Assembly (NCBI GenBank): GCA_030549495.1
Contig: JAUIRK010000643.1
Span: forward strand, 665,001-729,000
DNA from: Nectonema munidae
Lineage: Eukaryota > Nematomorpha > Nectonematoida > Nectonematidae
DNA length: 64,000 nt
Direction of reading: 5' to 3'
The notes under the pieces were generated by a model. The model had not been told where the DNA came from, did not search any database, and saw only the letters and a program-made list of their open reading frames with translations. This document shows, piece by piece, positions 59,701 to 61,441 of this stretch (the first letter of the stretch is position 1; every line of letters begins with the position of its first letter). The position numbers and the translations under genes were made by a program.

Positions 59701-61441
59701 GGACCAACAAATCAAAGAATTTTAATCTTTGGTTCCGAAAAGAGTGTGGCATATTGCGTTGAAAATTTTGACAATCATACTGCCAATAGAAGCAAAGTCA
59801 TAAAAGTTGGTGTAAATACTATTATGTATATTGTAGTAGAAAAATGATTTTATGAGAGATTGAGTATTCATTCTACTATGTAGGCGCATTGTCATCTAAA
59901 TGTGTTACCTCGATAGGGAAGGTACTATGAAGCTCGCTACCTCGAAATTTGGTCGATGATGGAAAAGTTATAAATTACACAAGAAATTTAAACTTTATTT
60001 GAAAAAATAGCACATTTTATTTTAAAAAAAAAAAAAAATTTGTTAAAAAAAAAAAAAAATAAAAAAACTTTTTTTGGCGTTTTTATATTTCCTCTAAAAA
60101 CACTAAATAAACTCTCTTCTCTCTTTTTAGAAAGAGAATTAGAAGTGAAAAAAATTTTTTCTATTAAATTTAGGTGGGGGAGGAGGAATTTTTTTGAGTT
60201 TTTTTTTTTTTTTTTTTTAGGCATTTAGCCAGTTATTTCAAAAAGTGCGGACATTTGGCTGAACAAAAATTTTATCAAAAGAACATATGACCGAGCGGAC
60301 ATTTGAAGAAAGAGTATTTCACAAAAAATGTAAATACAATTTGGCATTTTTCCAGACTTGTACAGCCAATAAAATAATACTGTTCTAATGTTAAAACACG
60401 AAAACTCAATAAAATACACTAAAATCATAATCATATGATAACTAAAAATATAGTTATATCATAACATTTGTCATGTAGCTTCTGGTACAATTTGTATAAA
60501 GAAGTTAAGAATAGAAAAAAATATAATTATGCTGCAGATTTGGGCAGAGCAAACGTTGCAAACTTAGTTGGCGTAAAGAAACGTCTACAAACATTCTTAA
60601 ATTTTATGTACATTTTCGGTGATATATCCATTCGGCTAAATGTCAAGTCACTGTGGAACTCAGTTCTTAGTTTTTCACGAAACTCTGCTAATTCTTCTGA
60701 TGTATTTCAGTGAAGCTTCCAACACTACGATAACAGAGAAACTAATTTTTGTGGTTGTGTAGGTCTGATTTTGTGTTTAAAAAATGATTACGATTCTAAG
60801 AATTTCTTTGATTCTGATTAAAATTAGAATCGACCCGAGCTCTATTAAGGGCCTGTTAAAATAAATGAAAACACGGTACTGTAGCGTTCAAAACGGTAGG
60901 TCTAGTTAGCCTATAGACGAAAATAATTTAAAAAAAATGATACGAAGTTTCTAAGCAAGCGGTCGCCAGTATGGGTGCTAGCACTCCAAAAGGGCACCCT
61001 TAAGGTTTACGGATAAGCAACATTATGTATTTAAGTTCTTTCCTTGAATGAAACAAAGAAATACTTTGGATAATTTATATGGTATGGATGTTAGATATCC
61101 AAAAAAGTTAAAATTCTTTTTCCACTATTTGTGAGTGGAATATATATATTATATTCTCTCCCCGAGGTTGCATGGTAGAAAATTAGATTTAGTTCTGTTA
61201 AAAGTATTAACTTTAATCAAAGGAAATCATGATTACTTTCAGTACAATCAAAACGAACATTAAACTTTGGAAGATGAACACATGCCAAACTTAAGTCTTA
61301 CGTGAATTCTTTATTTTGAGACTCAAGTTAAACACTCGAGCATTTTCTTATAGTTAAATATAATGTGAATAACTATTTGTTTTTTTCTTTTAGACAGGAT
61401 TCCTGCCGTTGAAATATGTGGTTGAAGAAGAAATTGTTTAA
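11504..61441 (+). CDS. Vav: Vav guanine nucleotide exchange factor, 25 coding exons
   Basis: Vav proteins activate Rac/Rho GTPases downstream of tyrosine kinases at the plasma membrane. Twenty-five GT-AG exons join in phase to 894 codons plus TAA, close to the ~845 residues of vertebrate Vav. Order: CH (about 1-125), acidic segment with tyrosines Y165 (QIYTLSS) and Y176 (EEIYEEL), DH (about 190-385), PH (about 403-523), C1 (536-586), PPLPERP (600-606), SH3 (611-669), Ser/Asp-rich linker (670-720), SH2 (721-805) with FLVR arginine R746, and C-terminal SH3 (about 830-890). Y176 matches the autoinhibitory activation tyrosine (Y174) of Vav1. Coding exons: 11504-11713, 11794-11910, 13900-13955, 14027-14101, 14156-14258, 17179-17277, 17339-17407, 20047-20265, 21330-21425, 22611-22679, 24944-25036, 25096-25187, 28100-28148, 30873-30983, 31958-32067, 32127-32260, 35089-35145, 37229-37297, 37354-37463, 37525-37593, 49097-49251, 53806-53922, 54434-54569, 57877-58098, 61394-61441. 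Boundaries are predicted by eye. UTR exons were not found. Confidence 0.93.
11794..11910 (+). CDS. Vav: Vav exon 2, CH domain
   Basis: Residues 71-109, starting FFCLKNIRLFLQ, which is nearly the Vav1 FLCLKNIRTFL. Acceptor TTTTCTAG, donor CAG|GTTAAT, phase 0 at both ends. The intron before it is only 80 bases. Confidence 0.92.
12600..13770 (-). pseudogene. LINE reverse-transcriptase fragment in Vav intron 2
   Basis: On the minus strand the order is CAFDSIPH (palm motif A), GTILAPLFFNIFLNDIPN, the catalytic block LMYADDITVLFS at about 13466-13501, then SINTQKSNF and the C-terminal FLPNLRYSIFIWGHT. This is the palm and thumb region of a non-LTR retrotransposon (Jockey/CR1-like by motif style). 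Frame changes separate the pieces (for example between 13246-13464 and 12648-13208) and there is a stop in the middle of the palm region. The longest intact frame is 186 codons. It lies antisense to Vav. Confidence 0.75.
13900..13955 (+). CDS. Vav: Vav exon 3, end of CH domain
   Basis: Encodes VMFTLSKLSNTKPALSLT, matching Vav1 VIYTLSALSWTPIA. Acceptor TTTTCAG, donor TTA|GTAAGT. It ends in phase 2 and leaves TA for the next exon. Confidence 0.85.
14027..14101 (+). CDS. Vav: Vav exon 4, CH-acidic linker
   Basis: Encodes Y128 (split codon) then AFPSIFNINLIDFCDLFADI. The YAFPS start fits the GIMPFP that follows the CH domain in Vav1. It is the only exon found that keeps the frame between exons 3 and 5. 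Acceptor ATTAAAG is weak, donor TCA|GTAATA is fair. This is the least certain of the coding exons before the DH domain. Confidence 0.6.
14156..14258 (+). CDS. Vav: Vav exon 5, acidic regulatory tyrosines
   Basis: Contains QIYTLSS (Y165) and NEEIYEELC (Y176). In Vav1 the equivalent acidic segment packs on the DH active site, and phosphorylation of Y174 releases it. Acceptor TCGTTTAG, donor GAA|GTAAAA, ending in phase 0. Confidence 0.8.
14580..15215. repeat. dispersed repeat, copy A
   Basis: It shares TGTTAATTAACTTGAAAATA, the stretch AAATAAATGCAACTAGATTA and the end block TTTTTAAAAGCCG...TTTATTGATATCCG with 49490-50330, in the same orientation. The end carries repeated ATCCGGTA/GGCCGAATATCC words typical of hAT-like termini. 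No coding sequence remains. Confidence 0.5.
15651..16528 (+). pseudogene. ZBED-type hAT transposase fragment in Vav intron 5
   Basis: Broken frames recall the GTF2IRD2/ZBED5-like hAT transposases. They run HKCLLCSEVLAS (BED-finger-like), LKHIFLSNDPFTRLI, FCNQLDETMDAANLSQPCVY (first catalytic region, LDESTD-like), then YNSFLFSELCKEYNFEFEKL and LRLSKGKV (the WLSRGKV block). Several stops and small deletions separate them, and no terminal repeats were found. This is the same broad family as 44786-47100 but much older. Confidence 0.65.
16529..17178. other. intron sequence
   Basis: A homopolymer run of about 13 C bases near 16838 sits in AAGCTAGCTCCCTTGCCC. The nearby GTCGCCCACTTC and GAGGGGTGCGG words suggest a decayed small transposon. 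Otherwise no feature was seen. Confidence 0.3.
17179..17277 (+). CDS. Vav: Vav exon 6, DH domain start (CR1)
   Basis: Encodes MRELIETELNYVKALKNIL, the first conserved helix of Dbl-homology domains (the E of IETE contacts the GTPase switch I in known DH structures). Acceptor TTCATAG, donor ATA|GTAACT, phase 0 at both ends. Confidence 0.92.
17339..17407 (+). CDS. Vav: Vav exon 7, DH domain
   Basis: Encodes FIEKLHDVFTVEDIVVVFGK, the second DH helix region. Acceptor CTTTTAG, donor AAG|GTAATA, phase 0. Confidence 0.9.
17687..17824. mobile_element. TTAA-flanked MITE, family 1
   Basis: The ends TTAACCCATTTACGGCC and GGCCTTAAATGGGTTAA are inverted repeats flanked by TTAA. Inside are TTCGTCTGCTTTT, ATCGTCTGCGTTT and ATCGTCTGCTTTG. 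Near-identical copies in the opposite orientation are at 30273-30411 and 32747-32876. TTAA targets point to a piggyBac-type transposase acting in trans. Confidence 0.8.
18127..18829 (-). pseudogene. relic of a repeated protein family of unknown function, copy 1
   Basis: Two minus-strand frames carry GLQTGYTKFMCFLCKWDSRA, LPTLHIKLGLMKQFTKAL, AKIKEGIFVGPQIRKL, then LKLHFLHSQLSFFPKNAADV, DEHGERFHQQICMMETKYKG and MLADFCWHLKRE. I recall this block order from many predicted arthropod proteins of unknown function that look like multi-copy mobile-element proteins. FCxWDSRA and DEHGERFH are the strongest motifs. The copy is broken. A second copy lies at 35460-36560. The class of element is unknown to me. 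Confidence 0.6.
18830..20046. other. intron sequence
   Basis: Mostly unassigned AT-rich intron 7 sequence. CAGGGTGTTCATTTTGTCAG at 19561 looks like a transposon terminus, but I could not find a matching inverted end. Confidence 0.3.
20047..20265 (+). CDS. Vav: Vav exon 8, DH domain core
   Basis: 73 codons. ELIGIHENFSARLIDVL is the DH helix with the conserved LxxxHxxFL pattern. FLIYGEYCGQLANAQKHLAK matches the YxxYCxNxxxA region. Acceptor TTTTTAAG, donor TTA|GTAAGA, phase 0. Confidence 0.92.
20640..20907. mobile_element. small non-autonomous transposon with C-rich tract
   Basis: The ends are inverted: CAGTGGCGAATCC on the left and GATCCGCCACTG on the right. A run of about 20 C bases lies inside near 20858-20878. 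ATAGGAAG occurs at 20632-20639 and again at 20912-20919, four bases beyond the right end, and may be a shifted 8-bp target duplication. It carries no coding sequence. Confidence 0.6.
20908..21329. other. intron sequence
   Basis: AT-rich part of Vav intron 8 with no recognisable feature. Confidence 0.3.
21330..21425 (+). CDS. Vav: Vav exon 9, DH domain CR3
   Basis: Encodes LHDLLGIPMQRILKYHILLK, the most conserved DH segment (LxxxLxxPxQRxxKYxLLL). Acceptor TATTAAG, donor AAA|GTAAGT, phase 0. Confidence 0.95.
21426..22610. other. intron sequence
   Basis: No clear gene. TTAACCCGTTATTGAACAC at about 21691, followed by CATATGTTGACTTTAC, matches one end of TTAA-element family 2 (compare 26092). 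The 129-codon frame at 21947 has no recognisable motif. Confidence 0.3.
22611..22679 (+). CDS. Vav: Vav exon 10, DH domain
   Basis: Encodes ELAKHSTINAKPCTIKQALS, the ELxKHT segment after CR3, and ends SDML. Acceptor TTTTGTAG, donor CTA|GTATGA, phase 0. Confidence 0.9.
22680..23650. other. intron sequence
   Basis: No gene or clear repeat was recognised in this part of Vav intron 10. Confidence 0.3.
23656..24797 (-). pseudogene. FLYWCH-finger MULE transposase relic
   Basis: On the minus strand, KGQRKRIHEGKGCVFKKNL, IQSFECVIKKGNCKAKLK and LNEHTIH form a FLYWCH-type zinc finger of the sort that precedes many animal MULE transposases. EKFLLYDSGFGD follows in a shifted frame at about 24380. WNMNHRTDQEIPSTNNQIEG followed by WHYGF (23656-23904) is the C-terminal transposase block (TNNxxEGWHxxF). 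The middle of the transposase core is missing or unreadable. The copy is interrupted by stops and internal deletion. A relative is at 59222-59725. Confidence 0.7.
24944..25036 (+). CDS. Vav: Vav exon 11, DH-PH junction
   Basis: Encodes DLSLYINEVKRDIENLELIA, the last DH helix (Vav1 LAQCVNEVKRDNETL). The donor CTG|GTATCA was preferred over an earlier ATTG|GTCTTA because only it keeps exon 12 in frame. Confidence 0.88.
25096..25187 (+). CDS. Vav: Vav exon 12, PH domain start
   Basis: Encodes LKDYGRLLKDGEIKCKTHTD, the first PH strand (Vav1 LAHYGRPKIDGELKI). Acceptor GATTTAG, donor TAG|GTAAAA, ending in phase 2. Confidence 0.92.
25188..26091. other. intron sequence
   Basis: No feature recognised. 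This is AT-rich intron 12 sequence with low-complexity runs. Confidence 0.3.
26092..26217. mobile_element. TTAA micro-element, family 2
   Basis: Starts TTAACCGGTTATCGACATAT and ends GGCCGTTAACGGG. Inside are ATCGTCTGCGTTTAT, TTCTGCTTTATA and ATCGTCTGATTATTCTGG. Related copies: 30719-30836 (opposite orientation), the partial 58545-58667 and the end fragment at 21691. The ends resemble but differ from family 1. Confidence 0.65.
26529..27244 (-). pseudogene. relic of a second repeated protein family (transposase-like)
   Basis: Two minus-strand frames. One has IICDITPTNTDRFTGVVVKL, AQFVGCQYHILDRYVLDFYF and SSSDPSMNYEF. The other has NDRWNYRAIYALIAYYLLPD, FIAHGWQEIWFSNQ, CFKNHWMKDTLVVDIPQTNI and TERA. 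The D in IICDITPTNT, the CQYHILDR block and the late TERA resemble an RNase-H-fold transposase order. I recall similar arthropod predicted proteins with no assigned function. The copy is broken and I cannot assign a superfamily. Confidence 0.5.
27245..28099. other. intron sequence
   Basis: No gene recognised. It is very AT-rich and may include a poorly preserved upstream part of the relic at 26529-27244. Confidence 0.3.
28100..28148 (+). CDS. Vav: Vav exon 13, PH domain
   Basis: Encodes YAFLFDKVLIMCKATK after the split codon AG|A, matching Vav1 RYAFLLDKALLICKR. Acceptor TTTTTTAG, donor AAA|GTAATT. At 49 bases it is the shortest internal coding exon. Confidence 0.93.
28149..29640. other. intron sequence
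   Basis: Contains GTGGGACACCCGTTTCCC at about 28616 with ATCTGCTTTAA downstream (third small repeat family), a short AGAA tetranucleotide run at about 28832-28848 and a TA-rich microsatellite at about 29056-29085. No coding sequence was recognised. Confidence 0.4.
30273..30411. mobile_element. TTAA-flanked MITE, family 1, complete copy
   Basis: TTAACCCATTTAAGGCCAAG at the left and TTGGCCGTAAATGGGTTAA at the right. The internal sequence is almost the exact reverse complement of the 17687-17824 copy, including GTTCCAAAATAGGAAC. The low divergence between the copies suggests recent activity. Confidence 0.82.
30719..30836. mobile_element. TTAA micro-element, family 2
   Basis: Starts TTAACTTGTTGACGACCAGA and ends GGGCGTTAACGGGTTAA. 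The interior AATCAGACGATAAAGCAGA matches 26092-26217 in reverse orientation. Confidence 0.65.
30873..30983 (+). CDS. Vav: Vav exon 14, PH domain
   Basis: Encodes NDTYVFKECLILCNYRVDLS and ends GSKKDK, continuing the PH sheet (Vav1 DSYDLKDFVNLHSFQVRD). Acceptor ATTTTAG, donor AAG|GTAAGA, phase 0. Confidence 0.9.
31355..31450 (-). mobile_element. tRNA-derived SINE, second family, minus strand
   Basis: The reverse complement reads ATACTGGGTTTAATTCAAGG, TCTTAGGTTCGATCCCTCAT (B box) and AGTTCGATACAAGCG, the same order as 33902-34010. Confidence 0.6.
31958..32067 (+). CDS. Vav: Vav exon 15, PH domain end
   Basis: Encodes WNFSFLLVSNDGSIVFTIYA then GKKWVEAVKIA. It carries the conserved C-terminal tryptophan helix of the PH domain (KKWVEAV). 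Acceptor TTTTTAG, donor CTT|GTACCT, ending in phase 2. Confidence 0.92.
32127..32260 (+). CDS. Vav: Vav exon 16, C1 domain N-half
   Basis: Encodes H536, then FGKPTNCSVCKNLLRGLFFQ and GYHCK. The pattern H-x12-C-x2-C-x13-C fits C1 zinc fingers (Vav1 TSCKACQMLLRGTFYQGYRC). Acceptor CTTTTAG, donor AAA|GTAAAT. Confidence 0.93.
32359..32660. mobile_element. non-autonomous Tc/pogo-like element with TA duplication
   Basis: The left end CAGTAGGCCCGCTTTAAATC and the right end reading CAGTAGACCCTGATAACTCG in reverse are inverted at the tips. Both ends are flanked by TA (32357-32358 and 32661-32662). GGATAAGTCGGACCG inside recalls pogo-like termini. The 302-bp element has no coding sequence and lies just after Vav exon 16. 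Confidence 0.65.
32747..32876. mobile_element. TTAA-flanked MITE, family 1, third copy
   Basis: TTAACCCATTTAAGACCAAG to CGTAAATGGGTTA, the same orientation as 30273-30411. It lacks the GTTCC half of the small internal palindrome, and the right TTAA is changed. Confidence 0.78.
32880..33900. other. intron sequence
   Basis: AT-rich intron 16 with TA microsatellite near 32975-33015. No gene was recognised. Confidence 0.3.
33902..34010 (+). mobile_element. tRNA-derived SINE, second family
   Basis: GGGGCGTGAGTAAGTTTGG (A-box region), GTCTTGGGTTCAATCCCTCA (B box) and AGTTCGATACAAGCCGCGCA follow the same order as 2952-3070. The acceptor stem is no longer paired well. Confidence 0.62.
34011..35088. 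other. intron sequence
   Basis: ACAGTCAAACTCAGAG at 34067 and AAATCAGGTTTGACT at about 34114 form a short inverted pair. An ACA trinucleotide run lies at about 34986-35005. No coding sequence was seen. Confidence 0.3.
35089..35145 (+). CDS. Vav: Vav exon 17, C1 domain C-half
   Basis: Encodes LNCNSCVHKECISSSLLC after the split codon A|GA. It supplies the C-x4-H-x2-C-x6-C half of the C1 finger. With the exon 16/17 join, the two middle cysteines are four residues apart (CKRLNC), where C1 domains normally have two. Acceptor TATTTTAG, donor GCG|GTATGC. Confidence 0.88.
35460..36560 (-). pseudogene. relic of the repeated protein family of unknown function, copy 2
   Basis: Minus-strand pieces in order: PLHAFLANHVTTPDCLV, ILRVPTSNADDCYFCLTKIK, TKIVYPNLPSAIRPF, EWRLLDSSKKSLKAILLYNG then NKYPSVSVAY, RFTKYCCFLCLWDSRA and LLPPLHIKLGLMKIFVK. 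The WDSRA and HIKLGLMK blocks match copy 1 at 18127-18829. This copy keeps the N-terminal and middle part while copy 1 keeps the middle and C-terminal part. It is broken in several places. Confidence 0.6.
36561..37228. other. intron sequence
   Basis: No feature recognised. Confidence 0.3.
37229..37297 (+). CDS. Vav: Vav exon 18, proline-rich linker
   Basis: Encodes YKNAYNSIDEKPPLPERPIN. KPPLPERP is a candidate SH3-binding site just before the first SH3, where vertebrate Vav has the proline motif involved in intramolecular SH3 contacts. Starts and ends with split codons (G|CG, G|AA). Confidence 0.88.
   Translation, partial: RIKMHTIALTKNHHYQKDLSIR
37354..37463 (+). CDS. Vav: Vav exon 19, first SH3 domain
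   Basis: Encodes VIAVKCFTATRPCELSFKEK then EIIYILNKCSSSLWK. The LSF, EKEII and W positions of an SH3 fold are kept, but the usual ALYDY tyrosines are replaced (AVKCFTA). That suggests atypical ligand choice. Acceptor TTTCAG, donor AAG|GTTCTT. Confidence 0.9.
37525..37593 (+). CDS. Vav: Vav exon 20, first SH3 end
   Basis: Encodes GRLKDSPTEGLFPSSYVKPH. GLFPSSYV is the closing SH3 strand. Donor CAA|GTATCC, phase 0, followed by an 11.5-kb intron. Confidence 0.92.
37594..38870. other. intron sequence
   Basis: No gene recognised. GGAGTCCC and CTCAGCCATTG near 37995-38035 resemble the end of the element at 148-392. Confidence 0.3.
38880..39225. repeat. possible pogo-like remnant with internal repeats
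   Basis: The right end reads CAGTAGTAAACTCCCGATAA in reverse, like the termini of the element at 32359-32660. Inside, GAGTGACAAATCAAAA occurs twice (about 38991 and 39045), and TTGTCACTCTTTTGAT occurs inverted at about 39117. The left end is not clear. Confidence 0.4.
39226..40990. other. intron sequence
   Basis: Very AT-rich. The open frames here (for example 39408-39722 on the minus strand) are lysine/phenylalanine-rich translations of A/T runs with no domain. No feature can be supported. Confidence 0.35.
41021..43227 (+). pseudogene. OTU-domain MULE-like transposon relic
   Basis: The first frame (41021-41470) has GDGNCLFNSVSILFHDNEDY, the cysteine-loop signature of OTU-type deubiquitinase folds. 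After several broken frames come GSFSNLAPLLNSQGTNIYIR, SIDRTLN (about 42440), LNWDGLFETYYFF, FIGCDEEKA (about 42640), CTKHTKNN and then WTNNISKSKNHIFKLNFDWK. The later blocks follow the order of MULE-type transposases (DRT, GDEEKA, CxxH, then NNxxESxNHxxK). The position usually held by an acidic residue reads K in NNISKSKNH. I recall OTU-plus-transposase proteins of this kind as multi-copy families in invertebrates and fish. It is broken by at least five frame interruptions. Confidence 0.6.
43490..43735. repeat. short degenerate tandem repeat
   Basis: AAGATTTTCAACAAACTAGTCA, GGTTTTTAATAAACTAGTCA and AGATTTTTAATAAGCTGCTA-type words recur about every 83 bases (about 43541, 43625, 43707). Confidence 0.4.
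43735..44133 (-). repeat. inverted partial copy of the OTU region
   Basis: Read on the minus strand, this stretch matches 41030-41430 closely, including GGAGATGGCAATTGCTTGTT and CATCTGCGCCCTTTCCACTG. It has small insertions and deletions, for example loss of the TGGACTTTGATCA segment before the OTU loop. Together the two copies form roughly 400-bp inverted repeats around the MULE core. Confidence 0.8.
44400..44777. repeat. degenerate minisatellite, left part
   Basis: A unit of roughly 100 bases repeats with many changes: GATGAACTTATAAAAAA, AAGTTCCTTACACAGA, AGCAAAGATCAGCCTTGAAA, AGTTTAATATAATAGG. The array resumes at 47109 after the hAT insertion. Confidence 0.65.
44786..47100 (-). mobile_element. 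hAT transposon with 8-bp target duplication, 2315 bp
   Basis: The termini CAGGGGTGCCCAACC (44786-44800) and GGTTGGGCATCCCTG (47086-47100) are inverted with one mismatch. They are flanked by a perfect 8-bp duplication TTATAGGG at 44778-44785 and 47101-47108. These are exactly hAT hallmarks. It landed inside a tandem repeat array. The transposase gene is on the minus strand and is listed separately. The intact duplication and termini imply a relatively recent insertion, although the gene is already damaged. Confidence 0.93.
45257..46740 (-). pseudogene. hAT transposase, ZBED/EPM2AIP1-like
   Basis: The main frame (45257-46243, 328 codons) holds LPLKGRTRREDIF, VSITTDGAPSMIGHKSGFIS (second catalytic region), YHCIIHQQVLCSK, VRWLTKTKFLLF and the C-terminal dimerisation stretch YLCESAFSSMNNIK. 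Upstream on the same strand, a different frame at about 46250-46240 reads FSLQLDGSTDFTGT, where this family has LDESTD. A one-base shift near 46225 therefore separates the first catalytic aspartate from the rest, and E is replaced by G. Further upstream (about 46590-46740) is a weak BED-finger-like region (YESEEMFFFVLVDGKCCC). At least three interruptions in total, so this copy is probably inactive. Confidence 0.82.
47109..47360. repeat. degenerate minisatellite, right part
   Basis: Continues the array of 44400-44777: GATCAACTTATAAAAAA, AAGTTCCTTACACAGAAA, GATGAACCTATTAAAG, GATGAACTTATAAAAAC. Confidence 0.65.
47361..48870. other. intron sequence
   Basis: No gene or clear repeat recognised in this part of Vav intron 20. 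Confidence 0.3.
48876..48931. repeat. 56-bp TTAA palindrome
   Basis: TTAACCGGTTATCGA at the left is the exact reverse complement of TCGATAACCGGTTAA at the right, and the middle holds CATATGTCGAC. It is a minimal relative of TTAA family 2 (TTAACCGGTTATCGACATAT at 26092), reduced to both ends joined. It lies 165 bases before Vav exon 21. Confidence 0.75.
49097..49251 (+). CDS. Vav: Vav exon 21, SH3-SH2 linker
   Basis: 51 codons plus TG: SYFSMKSCFSNRDSLSMEDD, then SLSFNHH..., ending TEISSQP and the first two bases of a Trp codon. It was found because exons 20 (phase 0) and 22 (phase needing two bases) could not be joined directly. This stretch has acceptor TTTTTTTAG, donor CTG|GTATAT, no stop, and yields QPWFYGDMSR, the usual start of an SH2 domain. 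It is serine- and aspartate-rich with two tyrosines (Y671, Y711). Vertebrate Vav linkers are much shorter. Confidence 0.8.
49490..50330. repeat. dispersed repeat, copy B
   Basis: Matches 14580-15215 (TGTTAATTAACTTGAAAATA, AAATAAATGCAACTAGATTA, TTTTTAAAAGCCG). It is longer at the left, where GTCCAGCTATCCGAAATCTG and CCGGATATTCGGATAA resemble the right-end block in inverse. It is probably a non-autonomous hAT-like element. Confidence 0.5.
50343..50741 (-). mobile_element. pogo/Tigger-like element, 399 bp
   Basis: The left tip CAGACAGACATCGTTTATCC and the right tip read in reverse, CAGTCAGACCTCGTTTATCC, are terminal inverted repeats. TA follows the right end, while the left flank is AA. Minus-strand translation between 50400 and 50640 shows MGRVKKLVCRQ, LRYKLSFTDKHIETIA and NRIMKNR, reminiscent of the N-terminal helix-turn-helix of pogo-like transposases. 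It is deleted internally and broken. Confidence 0.55.
51488..53113 (-). mobile_element. piggyBac transposon relic
   Basis: The minus-strand transposase is in two parts. 52334-52681 has EILLSTNKHAEIKNKDWKRI and AEILAFLGLLYLLGVCKCNR. 51603-52187 has KGPVDTVDQLCHFYSVQRKT, KRWPLAYFMNLLNLAGINSL and a C-terminal cysteine-rich domain (KRKRCYMCTKDRKSSRVG ... CAQHS). About 150 bases between them and a central catalytic stretch are lost or out of frame. The right terminus ATGGGTCTTCTGGGACCCAT, then TTTTATGCATTTAAGGG, ends at TTAA (53110-53113). The left terminus GCATAAAATGGGTCTTTTGG (about 51494) is its inverted mate. The outermost left bases and TTAA are not visible. Confidence 0.85.
53548..53702. mobile_element. 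small non-autonomous element with GTATAAGTCGA ends
   Basis: GGTGTATAAGTCGACCCCCA on the left and CTCGACTTATACAATGG on the right are inverted. An additional TATATAAGTCGAGGGCC lies inside. It sits 100 bases before Vav exon 22. Confidence 0.5.
53806..53922 (+). CDS. Vav: Vav exon 22, SH2 domain N-half
   Basis: Encodes FYGDMSRQEAKRRLMTSDTG then TFLVRKS. R746 of FLVR is the phosphotyrosine-binding arginine. GTIVISLK follows. Acceptor TTCAAAG supplies the last G of the Trp codon. Donor AAA|GTATTA, ending in phase 2. Confidence 0.95.
54434..54569 (+). CDS. Vav: Vav exon 23, SH2 domain C-half
   Basis: Encodes YLNEVKHIKILEDDQGFYIS and FKSINQIISQYQTVSLSTLF. This matches the Vav SH2 (YNVEVKHIKI ... 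LVEFYQQNSL). Acceptor TAATTAG, donor CCG|GTAACT, phase 0. Confidence 0.95.
54599..56900 (+). mobile_element. second piggyBac relic
   Basis: TTAACCCTCGCATGACGG at 54599, directly after Vav exon 23, looks like a piggyBac-type terminus. Inside, on the plus strand: a serine/aspartate-rich N-terminal piece (55370-55558); LAPIRDLLHNEFFNNCRKYW, DLTIDEQLVKYRGRSPIKVY and KPGRYGMKVYHC (about 55880-56060), including a catalytic DLTIDEQ aspartate; YNKYKGGVDIFNKMP (about 56420); and CKRWPMTIFANFLDIAANNS. Many stops break it. The right terminus was not found. It is a different subfamily from 51488-53113. Confidence 0.72.
56901..57469. other. intron sequence
   Basis: No gene recognised. It may contain the undetected right end of the preceding piggyBac relic. 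Confidence 0.3.
57470..57542 (-). mobile_element. tRNA-derived SINE head, minus strand
   Basis: The reverse complement GCGTGAGCAAAGTTGGTTAG contains a good A box and GGTCTTGGGTTCGATC a good B box, 30-35 bases apart. The family is that of 33902-34010. Only the head is preserved. Confidence 0.6.
57877..58098 (+). CDS. Vav: Vav exon 24, C-terminal SH3 domain
   Basis: 74 codons: GVDTTLSKAYLAHNKSSEAF, then GTAVIDFSAYKPNMLSFQKG, DIISIIDKDGSSSGWWKGQL and VSGK. ALYDY-like AVIDF, LSFQKGDII and the WW pair are the SH3 ligand-groove residues. GVDTTL matches Vav1 SLDTTLQFP. Acceptor GTTTTAAG, donor AAG|GTGGGT, phase 0. Confidence 0.95.
58545..58667. repeat. TTAA micro-element family 2, partial
   Basis: ATCGTCTGCATCAATGCC, AATACAAATCTTCTGCTTTA and ATCGTCTGATTATTCTGG, then TCGTTAACAGG, match 26092-26217. 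The left end is eroded. Confidence 0.6.
58851..59081 (+). CDS. Vav: candidate alternative terminal exon of Vav
   Basis: A strong acceptor (TTTTTTCTTTTAATTAG) is followed by 76 open codons and TAA, in the same phase as the end of exon 24. It begins IGNVATSVLKLHRVWFEGNL, then KSPQNIFPRKNSFEKKSSAK and ISGYTQLRRLTLVIGG. If used, it would replace the last SH3 strand (TGFLPLKYV) by IGNVATSVLKL and give a basic tail with a different C-terminus. I do not recognise the sequence. It could also be a chance frame or a transposon fragment. Confidence 0.3.
   Translation: MGNVATSVLKLHRVWFEGNLLKSPQNIFPRKNSFEKKSSAKISGYTQLRRLTLVIGGKLIFYQKEIDQKIDRQAYV
59048..59185. repeat. tandem duplication, 71-bp unit
   Basis: AAAGATAGACAGGCAGGCATAT...GAAAAGCGTGTGCTTCATC and AAAGATAGACAGATACATAT...GAATAGCGTGTGCATCATC are two diverged copies in tandem. 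Confidence 0.65.
59222..59725 (+). pseudogene. FLYWCH-finger MULE N-terminal fragment
   Basis: The frame from the ATG at 59222 reads MEFIKSNKGGIKVAFEGYVY, NEVISYECELRQSAKYHKAK and, after an in-frame TAA at 59384, VNGHTNALDVMRIEKLKALH, ENMSEGSTANLPTLSYMKIN, RNRLPVPQNTEDLVIP. It has a FLYWCH-like zinc finger followed by the start of a MULE transposase, the same plan as 23656-24797 but with different sequence. The finger has lost a cysteine (SAKYHKAK where relatives have a GC-KA pattern). Only the N-terminus is present. It lies in Vav intron 24. Confidence 0.65.
59959..60250 (-). repeat. hAT-derived dispersed repeat, copy 1
   Basis: The first ~65 bases are nearly identical to 63410-63475 (GGAAAAGTTATAAATTACAC onward), and the end GCCAGTTATTTCAAAAAG is shared. 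The middle is degraded by long A and T runs. The minus-strand translation is a decayed form of the hAT C-terminal block better seen in copy 2. Confidence 0.6.
60251..61393. other. intron sequence
   Basis: GAGCGGACATTTGAAG and GTGCGGACATTTGGCTG (60245-60300) are a short internal repeat. No gene was recognised. The frame 60468-60713 has no known domain. Confidence 0.3.
61394..61441 (+). CDS. Vav: Vav exon 25, end of C-terminal SH3 and stop
   Basis: Encodes TGFLPLKYVVEEEIV then TAA. FLPLKYV is the closing SH3 strand (Vav1 GWFPANYVEEDYSEYC), and both proteins end a few acidic residues later. Acceptor TTTTCTTTTAG. Confidence 0.93.
   Translation, partial: TGFLPLKYVVEEEIV

Noticed and set aside
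59988-60228. Overlapping frames on both strands, lysine- or phenylalanine-rich
   Set aside because: They are translations of long A and T homopolymers inside a decayed hAT-derived repeat.
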